Source: Paenibacillus sinensis
GTDB lineage: Bacteria; Bacillota; Bacilli; Paenibacillales; Paenibacillaceae
DNA: 64,000 nt
NCBI RefSeq assembly: GCF_019904155.1
Contig: NZ_JAHCMB010000049.1
Span: 106,607 to 170,606, forward strand
Direction: 5' to 3'
Shown: positions 1-7,189 of the stretch, one piece after another
How positions within the stretch are numbered: position 1 is the first letter of the stretch
Layout: each line of letters starts with the position of its first letter
Notes under the pieces: model-generated
The model's input: the letters and a program-made list of their open reading frames with translations, nothing else
The model's database searches: none
What the model was told of the DNA's origin: nothing
Made by a program: the position numbers and the translations under genes

Positions 1-165
1 ATTCTCTGCGGAAATGCAGCGTTTGTCCGGCGGGACACGTCCACCTATCCTCGGCTTCGTCGTACGTCCAGTTCTCCATCTTTCCGACATTCTCTTTCCA
101 GTTGACGAGACGAATAGACTCGCTGGGCGTAGGCATAGATAATGACGGTGGTACCTCCATTTTAC
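1..165 (-). pseudogene. IS1182-family transposase remnant, runs off left edge
   Basis: The minus strand shows two pieces of an IS1182-type transposase in different frames. One frame reads IIYAYAQRVYSSR, which resembles the N-terminal part of the family. The other reads NWTYDEAEDRWTCPAGQTL, which resembles the middle of the family. They are almost adjacent, so the sequence between them has been deleted and the frame shifted. No intact start is visible and the copy leaves the window. The family assignment rests on remembered conservation of these two motifs. The element looks dead. Confidence 0.5.
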
Positions 166-387
166 CAAAAGAGCGATTTCTTTTTTTGGCGTTTTTAAGA
201 AACTGTTCCCGCTTAAAGCAGCGGAGAGGACGGAACTATTGTGGAAAAGCGGCAGCGGTCGCCTTTGTGTCCAGATTTTCACCGTTAAGGAGAATGAAAA
301 AAATCTGGGCACAACAGCGATTGGAACAACGGTCCGTTCGTGGAGCGTCCACACCAAGCACACATGTCGATCCTGCTCTAAACATGA

Positions 388-429
388 GGGGTGCCCCAAG
401 CAGCCATTTCATGGCTTTTGGGACACCCC
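388..429. other. Imperfect hairpin next to the transposase remnant
   Basis: An inverted repeat pairs GGGGTG with CACCCC, CCCAA with TTGGG and AGCCAT with ATGGCT around a 3-nt loop, with small mismatches between the blocks. There is no clear T-tract on either strand. It may be an IS-associated hairpin or a terminator for ecfT, which ends at 475. The rest of 166-474 shows no convincing coding sequence. Confidence 0.4.
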
Positions 430-474
430 CTTTGGAGCGTTAGGGAAGAACGAGGCTCGTTCCGATCGCTTCAT

Positions 475-1269
475 TTATAAATGTATAGCGACAAAGAGAA
501 GGGCGAGCAATGATACGGCGAACACCGTGTAATCCGCTGCTCTGAAACGATACAGACGGATGGGAGTACGTCCCGATTCGCCTTGATAGCACCGCGACTC
601 CATCGCTACCGCCAAGTCCTTCGCGCGCAGAATCGACATGACGAACAGCGGCATCAGCATTGGGAGGACGCCGCTGAATCTCGTGATGACCCCTCCGCGC
701 TGAAATCCGCCGCCGCGGGCGAGCTGGGATTTGCGGATTTTGTCAAATTCCTCAACGAGAATCGGAAGAAACCGCAGCGCTATGGAGAACATCATCACCG
801 CTTCGTGCACCGGAAGCTTCAGCTTCTTCAGCGGCTTCAGCAGCATCTCCAATCCCTCCGCCAGCACGATCGGAGAGGTGGTCCGGACAAGCAGTGACAG
901 CAGAAGCACAACACCGGCAATCTGCTCGCACATCAAGATCCCGTTAAGCAGGCCGCGCTTTGAGAGATGAACGGCACCCCATTGAATCCATGAATCGGAA
1001 GGGTCGGTCAACAGCACCGCCTGGTAGATCATGGTGGACAGGAAGAAGAGCGATAGTGACAGGAACGTGATGAGAAGCGTCGTCCAAGGGAGTCTCGCCA
1101 TTCCCCAGATCAGAATCAGGACGACCAGCATTCCGGTCTTGATAACCGGATCATGAGTAATCAGCAAGGCGGCTCCGATCAGCAGGGCGGCGACAATCTT
1201 CGCGCGGGGGTCCCAGCGCTCCAGGGCGGAATTACGTTGTTGAAACAGCAGAAAAGATGATCCTGACAT
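475..1269 (-). CDS. ecfT: ECF transporter transmembrane subunit EcfT
   Basis: This 264-aa integral membrane protein is the coupling subunit of an energy-coupling factor (ECF) importer. It links the substrate-binding S component to the two ATPases. The N-terminus (FLLFQQRNSALERWDPRAK) is typical of EcfT, and is followed by hydrophobic segments near residues 25-45, 50-85 and 105-130. The cytoplasmic part carries the short Ala-Arg-Gly stretch (SQLARGGGFQRGG, about residues 182-194) that EcfT uses to contact the ATPase grooves. A last hydrophobic segment closes the protein. It is the final gene of a five-gene minus-strand operon and starts 13 bp after the preceding ATPase gene. The transported substrate cannot be read from this subunit. 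Confidence 0.9.
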   Translation of the reverse strand: MSGSSFLLFQQRNSALERWDPRAKIVAALLIGAALLITHDPVIKTGMLVVLILIWGMARLPWTTLLITFLSLSLFFLSTMIYQAVLLTDPSDSWIQWGAVHLSKRGLLNGILMCEQIAGVVLLLSLLVRTTSPIVLAEGLEMLLKPLKKLKLPVHEAVMMFSIALRFLPILVEEFDKIRKSQLARGGGFQRGGVITRFSGVLPMLMPLFVMSILRAKDLAVAMESRCYQGESGRTPIRLYRFRAADYTVFAVSLLALLFVAIHL

Positions 1270-1282
1270 GTTGAGTCCCTCT

Positions 1283-2179
1283 TTATTTCAATTCTGATTT
1301 AGTCGTGACTAGTATTTTGTCAGATGGATGCGCGTGCCGGGCAATGATTGCGGCCGCTTCCGAGGCAGTTGGGAGACGAAGATCATCCCACAGCCCGAGT
1401 TCTCTTAGCAGACGGTATACTGCCAGGGCCGGAGGTTCTTCCCAGCCCAGAGCATCCAGAAGCGCGGAGTCGGACAAAAGCTCTGAGGGATTTCCGTCTG
1501 CAGCCAGTCGGCCATTATGGATGACGATCAACCTTGCGGCATGCTCAAGAATCTCGTCAAGCTGATGGCTGACCCATAGAACGGTAATTCCCTGCTCCTG
1601 GTTCATCCTGTGAAGGAGCTCAAACAGCGAGCGGCGGGACTGGAGATCAAGTCCCGCCGTCGGCTCGTCAAGAATCAGCATCCCCGGCTCCAGCACCACA
1701 ACGCCTGCAATGGCCACCCGCCGTTTCTCGCCGCCGCTGAGTTCGAAAGGACTGCGGTCCTTGAATTCGTCATAATCGAGCCGGACAGCCTCCATCGCCA
1801 GGCGAACCTTGGTTTCGACTATGTCCGGGGCCAGCTTCGCCGCCCGAAGTCCAAATGCGATATCATCAAATACTGTATTCGCAAACAGCTGATGTTCGGG
1901 ATACTGAAATATAAATCCGACCTTGTCGAACAGCTCGGCTCTTCTAGCGAGATGAGGGTCCGTTCCGTTAAGCTCGACACTTCCAAGTGATGGAGCGATA
2001 AAGCCCTTCATCAGCTGAAGAAAGGTGGACTTGCCTGAGCCGGATCTCCCGGCCAGTGCAAGCATCTGGCCAGTGGGAATGGTCACGCCGATATCGGACA
2101 GGACGAATGGAGGGGCTGCCGGCTTTCTTCTTCGCGCTCTGCCATATGAGAAGCTGATGTCGTTTAATTCGATTCGCAT
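1283..2179 (-). CDS. ECF transporter ATPase (EcfA-type, second copy)
   Basis: This is an ATP-binding subunit of the ECF importer, 298 aa from the chosen start. Visible motifs are Walker A GRSGSGKST, the ABC signature LSGGEKRR, Walker B LILDEPTAGLD and the H-loop histidine in LWVSHQLDE. A longer frame begins at 2245, but ATG 2179 has an AAGGAGA site just upstream and gives the family-typical start MRIELNDISFSYG. The start lies 16 bp inside the upstream ATPase gene, so translation is probably coupled. It most likely forms a heterodimer with the product of 2164-3003. The C-terminal extension of about 60 residues after the ATPase core is usual for this family. Confidence 0.9.
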   Translation of the reverse strand: MRIELNDISFSYGRARRRKPAAPPFVLSDIGVTIPTGQMLALAGRSGSGKSTFLQLMKGFIAPSLGSVELNGTDPHLARRAELFDKVGFIFQYPEHQLFANTVFDDIAFGLRAAKLAPDIVETKVRLAMEAVRLDYDEFKDRSPFELSGGEKRRVAIAGVVVLEPGMLILDEPTAGLDLQSRRSLFELLHRMNQEQGITVLWVSHQLDEILEHAARLIVIHNGRLAADGNPSELLSDSALLDALGWEEPPALAVYRLLRELGLWDDLRLPTASEAAAIIARHAHPSDKILVTTKSELK

Positions 2180-3003
2180 AGCAGTCTCCTTAATTCCTGA
2201 ATGTCCGGAGCTGAGGATGCCGGAACGCCCTTTAGTCGCAGCCACTCACTTAATTGGCGGGTATAAGGCAGCTCAAGACCGCAATCCGATAAGCGCTCCG
2301 GATCTGTGGCGAGCTCATCGGGAGTGCCGGAAGCGGCAATTTCTCCTTCGCGGAAAATAACCCAACGGTCGGCATCCATGACCTCTTCCAAATGATGCGT
2401 GATATAGATCAAGGTGAAGGGATGTTCACGCCTTACTTCATGAAGCGTTGCAACGAATTGTCTTCGGGCTGCCGGGTCCAGCATGGAGGTGGCTTCATCC
2501 AGGATAAGATAGCTCGGCGCCAACGCAAGAACAGCAGCGAGTGCCAGCTTCTGCTTCTCGCCCCCCGACAGGTCGCTGACCGGCCGGTCTTCAGGAGCGT
2601 TTAACCCGACAAGATGAATAGCCCAGGAGATTCGGTCCGACATCTCCTCATGCGGCCAACCGATATTGGACAGTCCGAACGCGATATCCTCGCCCACAGT
2701 CAGACCGACCTGCTGATTCTCGGGGTTCTGGAATACGATCTGCACCAGCCGGCGGATAGCAGGGATGGCCGCTTGGTCGTCCGTTGACAGGCCGTCGACG
2801 AGCACTTCTCCCTTGTATGGCGCCTCGATACCGTTAAGCAGGCGGGTAAGAGATGACTTGCCGGAACCATTGCGTCCGAGCAGGGCGACAAATTCACCGG
2901 AGACGATATCCAGTGTAACATTGGATAATGCCGGCTTGCGGCCGGCATTATCCTCCTCATTGACATCATGATAATCAAAGCTGACCCCATGAATTTGAAT
3001 CAT
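2164..3003 (-). CDS. ECF transporter ATPase (EcfA-type, first copy)
   Basis: This is the second ATP-binding subunit of the ECF importer, 279 aa. It carries Walker A GRNGSGKSS, the signature LSGGEKQKLALAA, Walker B YLILDEATSMLD and the H-loop IYITHHLEE. Here Glu-Ala replaces the usual Glu-Pro after the Walker B glutamate, as in many EcfA1-type subunits. The start codon overlaps the stop of the TudS-like gene (ATGA at 3000-3003), and the 3' end overlaps the next ATPase gene. The tight packing with an S-component gene suggests a dedicated ECF system rather than the shared housekeeping module. Confidence 0.9.
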   Translation of the reverse strand: MIQIHGVSFDYHDVNEEDNAGRKPALSNVTLDIVSGEFVALLGRNGSGKSSLTRLLNGIEAPYKGEVLVDGLSTDDQAAIPAIRRLVQIVFQNPENQQVGLTVGEDIAFGLSNIGWPHEEMSDRISWAIHLVGLNAPEDRPVSDLSGGEKQKLALAAVLALAPSYLILDEATSMLDPAARRQFVATLHEVRREHPFTLIYITHHLEEVMDADRWVIFREGEIAASGTPDELATDPERLSDCGLELPYTRQLSEWLRLKGVPASSAPDIQELRRLLCESN

Positions 3004-3512
3004 GAACGACCGCCTTCTTTCGGTGATCGATCCTTATTGACGGAGCCAAATACGCTCCCCGGATCTTCGGGATCGAACATGCCGTCCGCCGTATTCGGAA
3101 TCTGCCAGAAGAAGTCGATGTTGACGCCAAATTCGGCTGCGAGGTTCAAGAAGTCCTGCATGAAGACGCCCTTCCCGGGATCGCAGGAGGGACTGCCGGA
3201 GATGCCAAGACCTCCGACAATGGTGTATCCATGATCCTGATAAGTCTTCAACTGCTCCACTACCGGAAGCAGGATGCCGCGGTTATGTCTGCGGAATTCG
3301 GGCGTGTCGTATTCCTGGGCGGTCATAGGCGGACGCTCCGGTCCGAGAAAGGTGAATTCAGGGCAGGGGAGCTGAAAGATCCCATACCCCTGCTCGTAAG
3401 TCCAGTCGACTGCCGCTTTCATTATGCCGGGACTGCGAGCTTCGCCCTCCACGACTGCGTTTTGGTTAACGACGCAGTGTGAGGCGACGATAATTTTTTT
3501 ACTACGCTGCAT
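3000..3512 (-). CDS. TudS/DUF523-related putative desulfidase (CD3072-like)
   Basis: This 170-aa cytoplasmic protein is related to the DUF523/TudS group. In that family three cysteines hold a [4Fe-4S] cluster that removes sulfur from thiolated compounds such as 2-thiouracil. The three expected cysteine motifs are present: SHCVVNQN near residue 13, LPCPEF near residue 50, and GSPSC near residue 109. The gene lies between an ECF S component, which it overlaps by 11 bp, and the ECF ATPases, which it overlaps by 4 bp. That placement suggests it acts on the imported substrate. The cluster and the activity are inferred from the family. The pairing with an S component resembles the CD3072/CD3073 pair named in Clostridioides difficile. 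Confidence 0.75.
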   Translation of the reverse strand: MQRSKKIIVASHCVVNQNAVVEGEARSPGIMKAAVDWTYEQGYGIFQLPCPEFTFLGPERPPMTAQEYDTPEFRRHNRGILLPVVEQLKTYQDHGYTIVGGLGISGSPSCDPGKGVFMQDFLNLAAEFGVNIDFFWQIPNTADGMFDPEDPGSVFGSVNKDRSPKEGGRS

Positions 3513-4080
3513 TGGAACTACGCTTCTTCGAGTTAGTTCTCTTGATGAGGGACTGCGGCAGGTTCTTCACAATATAATAGACAAGCAGGGCGGACAGGAT
3601 TTTGTCGATCAGATTTTCACCAAGGCGGGGAAGGAATGCCGCTGCAAACAGACTGGTTCCGGCCTGCTTCAGCCAGAGAACCGCGACGTCCTGGACGCCT
3701 CCCGTCAATCCGCCGAATAATCCGATCGCGATCACGGAACCGACAGCCGGGCATAGTATGCCGAGTACGATTCCGGAGATCAGCGCGGAAGAGAAGCGAT
3801 ATCCGTTCTTACGCGAAGCATATCCGACAACAAGGCCCACGATGATATTAACAAGAGCGAAGGGAATCGCGGTATAACCTGAAGTTACGCCGAGAACGAG
3901 GTTGGTCAGCAGACCGACGACTGCCCCCCATAGCGGACCGAAAATCGCAGCGATAAAGATCGTGCCAACCGTATCCAGAAACAAAAAGGGAATCTTCAGA
4001 TTGCTTACGAGAGTGCCCGCTATCACGTTGATCGCGACGGCCAGAGCACCGAGAGTAATGACTTGAGTTCTTGGGTTCAT
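3502..4080 (-). CDS. ECF transporter substrate-binding S component (CD3073-like)
   Basis: This 192-aa protein with about five to six hydrophobic segments is the substrate-specific membrane subunit of the ECF importer. The N-terminus MNPRTQVITLGALAVAINVI and the later FLDTVGTIFIAAIFGP and GLLTNLVLGVTSGY are typical of small S components. The start ATG follows a strong AGGAGG site. It is the first gene of the operon S component, TudS-like, ATPase, ATPase, EcfT. The substrate is not known. The overlapping desulfidase-like gene points to a small sulfur-containing or thiolated compound, which is an inference from context only. Confidence 0.85.
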   Translation of the reverse strand: MNPRTQVITLGALAVAINVIAGTLVSNLKIPFLFLDTVGTIFIAAIFGPLWGAVVGLLTNLVLGVTSGYTAIPFALVNIIVGLVVGYASRKNGYRFSSALISGIVLGILCPAVGSVIAIGLFGGLTGGVQDVAVLWLKQAGTSLFAAAFLPRLGENLIDKILSALLVYYIVKNLPQSLIKRTNSKKRSSNAA

Positions 4081-4385
4081 TTTTTTCTCCTCCTGAATGT
4101 TGAATCATGATTTTCAAAACTTCACCAAGTGTTAACTCAAGCCCCCTTTGTACATAACGAGCGCCGGACTTGCGGGTCTCACGCTTCAGACGAATCAATT
4201 ACCGAGTTTGTTAATTGGTATTGTTGTATTTAATTTTATGTACATTTCTCTCACTGTCAATGGCAGATATTTCTAATCTGAAAAATATTTCAAGCATTTT
4301 TGCCAACAATGAATTGATTTTCAAAGAGGGATATAGTAGTTTTAAATAGAAGTAAAAAATTCCATTTTGAAGAGGAGAGATTGGT
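4081..4385. other. Divergent intergenic region, 305 bp
   Basis: This stretch separates the minus-strand ECF operon from the plus-strand Met-rich gene and must hold both promoters. The part next to the Met-rich gene is AT-rich. The ECF leader of about 120 nt is more GC-rich and contains a short open frame starting with TTG at 4198 without a ribosome site. I found no convincing sigma-A promoter pair and could not match the leader to a known riboswitch. Confidence 0.5.
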
Positions 4386-4595
4386 ATGGAACAGATGTGT
4401 ATGCAGATGATGGGGGCAATGTGTATGGAGGATATGATGAGCAAGATGAAATGCATGAAAATGTGCATGGAAAAAATGTCCGAGATGGACATGCCCATGG
4501 ACACAGAAATGATGATGGCCAAAATGCAGGAATGCGACGAAATGATGACCATGATGATGAAAATGATGCGCGACATGATGCAGACTTCAAAATAA
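4386..4595 (+). CDS. Met/Cys-rich microprotein, function unknown
   Basis: This 69-aa protein contains 30 methionines (43%) and 5 cysteines. Residues 1-20 read MEQMCMQMMGAMCMEDMMSK, and paired or MxxM methionines continue to residue 65. There is no signal peptide, so it should be cytoplasmic. The ATG is preceded by GAGGAGAG at a good distance, which supports translation. It is a lone gene, divergent from the ECF operon. Dense methionine and cysteine arrays in known proteins bind soft metals such as Cu(I), so metal buffering is one possible role. A methionine store or an oxidant sink would fit as well. The repeated ATG codons also open shadow frames in other registers, which I do not count as genes. 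Confidence 0.7.
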   Translation: MEQMCMQMMGAMCMEDMMSKMKCMKMCMEKMSEMDMPMDTEMMMAKMQECDEMMTMMMKMMRDMMQTSK

Positions 4596-4710
4596 TCGCC
4601 CGTATGCGATAGGCCACATGCCTAAGCAAGATTCCGAGTATGTAAATTGCTTGTGATTCTTGGGCAGAGCAGACAACTGCATGCCTGCCTTTATGATGTT
4701 CTTCCTCAGC

Positions 4711-5055
4711 TTAAGCTTCCTTGTAAAACCCCTGAATTCTCTTCGAAGCGGCGATGCGCTGCAGTTTCAATTCCCAAATTTCCTCAATCCATTTATTCTT
4801 CAATCCGGTATTCGGGTCTTCCCGAAGATTCGAGAACAAAGCAAGAAGCTGATCATTGATCCGGTCAAAGTCCTTCCACAGTTCATGCAGTTCTTCTCTT
4901 CTGTCATTATCTTCGCCTGCAAGAGTCAGTTCCGATAGAACCTCAAGAATTTCGGACTGCCACTGAACATCTCCAATTTGCTTCGCATAATTTAATAAGT
5001 CCAGATAATCGTCAACCCGTCGAGCGGGATAGATCGTTTGATTGCTGTATCCCAT
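4711..5055 (-). CDS. Hypothetical protein, helical, 114 aa
   Basis: I do not recognise this protein. It is 114 aa, hydrophilic, rich in Glu, Leu and Asp, and predicted by eye to be mostly helical (LDLLNYAKQIGDVQW, then LHELWKDFDRINDQLLALF). It has no signal peptide or membrane segment. The start ATG at 5055 follows AAGGAGA at a normal distance, which supports a real gene. It lies 90 bp downstream of the DUF4405 gene on the same strand, but a terminator sits between them, so it probably has its own promoter. Confidence 0.65.
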   Translation of the reverse strand: MGYSNQTIYPARRVDDYLDLLNYAKQIGDVQWQSEILEVLSELTLAGEDNDRREELHELWKDFDRINDQLLALFSNLREDPNTGLKNKWIEEIWELKLQRIAASKRIQGFYKEA

Positions 5056-5134
5056 AGCCGTGTCTCCTTACATCATCTTTTACCTAGTATTATACTCGGC
5101 TTTATTGGAAAAACAATAGGGTATTTTGAAAAAT

Positions 5135-5157
5135 CAAAAAAAACGGCTTACGCCGTT
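5135..5157 (-). terminator. Rho-independent terminator of the DUF4405 gene
   Basis: On the minus strand, AACGGC-GTAA-GCCGTT is followed by a run of T. The loop contains the stop codon TAA of the DUF4405 gene, so the terminator overlaps the end of the coding region. Confidence 0.85.
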
Positions 5158-6038
5158 CTTACTTTTTTCCTTCTTGAGGCTATCCATTTATCCAAATAGT
5201 ATGTGATCCCGGCAAATACAGCCATTATACCTGTGTAGGTGAAGAGGACCTCATACCAGCTGTCGCTGCCAAATCCGCGATTATCAAACCCGCCTTTTCC
5301 TTCACGTTCGCGGAAGTTGCTACTGTCTCCTATTTCGTTGGCGCCGGATGAGCCGGTTACCGACCCTGTGGATGAATCGTCAGCTGAATTCGGTGCCATG
5401 CGGGATTGCGACCGGTCCATGCCTCCATGTTCCACAGCGCCTTTGCCAGGTGCAGCCGAAGCGGTGAACAAGCCCTTAACCATCTGCAGCTTGGAGAGAT
5501 AATTCGTCTCATAAGCTTGATAAGCGCCGAATACGAGCACCAGCACCGCTGCGCCGGTCATCAACGCTCTGGAGAGCGGTTGGGGCAGCTTCATGTTCAG
5601 CAGCTTCTGTGTAACCTTGATCACCCAATGCCAGTGGATACCGATGTGAACGCCGATAAGACCAAGCGCCAGATAAGCTACAGCCATGTGGGCGATTTTG
5701 AACCAGTTCTCATTCACAAATTGAAAATTCGGCAGCACAACTCTGGAAATGACCAATCCGCTAAAAATAACAAGTGACATGGACAGCAGCAGCAGTACGT
5801 TCAGCAAATAGCTGAATCTTGTCCGGGCCGGAAGGGATTTGTCGAAAAGACGGACCGTTATTTTCTGCACAAACCTCCAATTGAGCACGATATGGATCAC
5901 AAAAGCAAATCCGATCGCAATTCCGGCAATTTCGTGAAAAGCCAGTCCGCCTAGAACTCTCGTGTTGTACAGGAGGGCAAAAGTGACCCCCATCAATAGA
6001 TCCAGCGTGAGTTTTACATACGACTTTTTGTTCTTCAT
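5148..6038 (-). CDS. DUF4405 membrane protein, haem-type cytochrome b fold
   Basis: This 296-aa membrane protein belongs to the DUF4405 group. The N-terminal part has four hydrophobic segments with histidines placed as in small b-type cytochromes: FHEIAG, FVIHIVLNW, KIAHMAVAY and GVHIGIHWHW. Haem binding is likely but inferred. A fifth segment follows near residue 170. After it comes a Gly/Ser-rich linker of about 80 residues, probably outside the membrane, and a last membrane segment near residue 270 before a basic tail. GTG 6053 is also in frame, but ATG 6038 has AGGTGGAG at the right distance. The extra C-terminal linker and anchor are absent from the second DUF4405 protein of this window (43233-43919). 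Confidence 0.75.
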   Translation of the reverse strand: MKNKKSYVKLTLDLLMGVTFALLYNTRVLGGLAFHEIAGIAIGFAFVIHIVLNWRFVQKITVRLFDKSLPARTRFSYLLNVLLLLSMSLVIFSGLVISRVVLPNFQFVNENWFKIAHMAVAYLALGLIGVHIGIHWHWVIKVTQKLLNMKLPQPLSRALMTGAAVLVLVFGAYQAYETNYLSKLQMVKGLFTASAAPGKGAVEHGGMDRSQSRMAPNSADDSSTGSVTGSSGANEIGDSSNFREREGKGGFDNRGFGSDSWYEVLFTYTGIMAVFAGITYYLDKWIASRRKKVRTA

Positions 6039-6066
6039 CAGCTTCGTCTCCACCTAAAAGTATGTA

Positions 6067-6105
6067 TTCGTTAAGAATCGCCTTTAGCCGATTGTTCTTA
6101 ACGAA
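6067..6105. promoter_or_regulatory. Perfect 11-bp inverted repeat upstream of the DUF4405 gene
   Basis: TTCGTTAAGAA (6067-6077) and TTCTTAACGAA (6095-6105) are exact inverted repeats, with an additional TCG/CGA pair inside. The element lies about 30 bp upstream of the DUF4405 start and about 60 bp after the araC-like stop. It lacks a T-tract, so an operator is as likely as a terminator for the regulator gene. Confidence 0.45.
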
Positions 6106-6165
6106 GCCATCTTAATGTCTTTTGGTGAAAATCCGGTGAATTGGTATAAGAAAATGCTGCATGTG

Positions 6166-7011
6166 TCAACCCCGGTGGATGCTGCGAAATTCCATAGGCG
6201 TCATTCCTTCCAGGCTTCGAAAGCATTTGCTGAAGTAGCTGGTCTGGGAGAAGCCGCTCTCCAGCGCGATCTGTTTGACCGAGAGACCGGTGGAGGAGAG
6301 CAGCTGCTTCGCCTTCAGCAATCGGCATTCCAGCAGAAAGTCCGAGAAGGACATGCCGAAGATCCGGTTGAACATGCGGCTGAAGTAATGGGTGCTGTAA
6401 CCGGCGATGGAGGCCGCCTGCTGCAGACTGACCGGTTCATTGCAGCAGGCGCGGACATAGTTGGCGGCAGCCCGAATTTTATCGGCAGCTGCGTTGACCG
6501 GGTCATTCAAACGGGCTGATGCAGATTGCAGCCGGGTCAATAGCCCGTATAACGTCGAGGCGACTGCGAATTCATTATCCACTTCATAGTTCCTGCCCAA
6601 TTGCAGCATCGTTTCCAGCAAAGTTTCGAACGGGGAAATGTCCGCCACCCCGAACAACCAGGGCTCATCAAGTCCCTTGCCGTCCAGCAGCTCCTCCAGA
6701 TGCATGCCGTAGAAATGCACCCAGCGGATATCCCACGGATCATGGAGATCCGAGCGGTAAGTCTGTCTCATACCTGGACCATATAAAAAGCCCTGCCCCC
6801 GCGTTAATTCATAGGTCCTGCTTTCGGTTTGCAGGAACCCTGTGCCCGATAATACAAGATGCAGATTATATCGCCGGTCCAGGTTGTTTTCAGTGGTCCG
6901 ATACTCTCGGTTGACGCTGTGTTCGGGGTATTCGCTGTATCCTCCGACAAAGTCGGGATAGCATACATGTCTCGGGAATACAGGTTTGGGAAAGAATATA
7001 TGCTCTTGCAT
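6166..7011 (-). CDS. AraC-family transcriptional regulator
   Basis: This 281-aa protein has the two-part AraC layout. An N-terminal cupin-like sensing domain (about residues 20-150, with GYSEYPEHSVNREY and LVLSGTGFLQTE) is followed by two helix-turn-helix motifs near the C-terminus (VSLQQAASIAGYSTHYFSRMF and LSVKQIALESGFSQTSYFSKC, about residues 190-270). The domain order is that of sugar-responsive regulators. It is transcribed divergently from the GH42 beta-galactosidase at 7190 with 178 bp between them. That makes it the likely activator of that gene, responding to a galactoside or derived sugar. Confidence 0.88.
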   Translation of the reverse strand: MQEHIFFPKPVFPRHVCYPDFVGGYSEYPEHSVNREYRTTENNLDRRYNLHLVLSGTGFLQTESRTYELTRGQGFLYGPGMRQTYRSDLHDPWDIRWVHFYGMHLEELLDGKGLDEPWLFGVADISPFETLLETMLQLGRNYEVDNEFAVASTLYGLLTRLQSASARLNDPVNAAADKIRAAANYVRACCNEPVSLQQAASIAGYSTHYFSRMFNRIFGMSFSDFLLECRLLKAKQLLSSTGLSVKQIALESGFSQTSYFSKCFRSLEGMTPMEFRSIHRG

Positions 7012-7189
7012 CAGGCACCTCGATTAAACGCAATATTTTTGTAATCGAATGAAAAATACTCATGTATTTATTATATTTTTGGTCTAATCTCATAACAATA
7101 TATTAATACATATCGCATCTTTTTGTCGTTCCATTATAACTCTGCGTCCACTAGAATGAAGTCAAGAATACGACAGGAGGCAGAACAAG

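Noticed and set aside
102-532. Two plus-strand open frames of 113 and 97 aa near the left edge
   Set aside because: They run across the hairpin and the transposase remnant in the opposite direction, with no ribosome site or recognisable domain.
4081-4210. Possible riboswitch or leader peptide in the ECF operon leader
   Set aside because: No known aptamer core could be matched, and the TTG-initiated frame at 4198 lacks a ribosome site.
4367-4612. His/Asp-rich frame overlapping the Met-rich gene
   Set aside because: It comes from reading the repeated ATG codons in a shifted register (GAT, CAT), and its start has no good ribosome site.
6095-6115. A further KdpE-like site (TTCTTAA and ATCTTAA)
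   Set aside because: The half-sites are 14 bp apart instead of 11, one belongs to the 11-bp inverted repeat, and no suitably placed -10 element follows.
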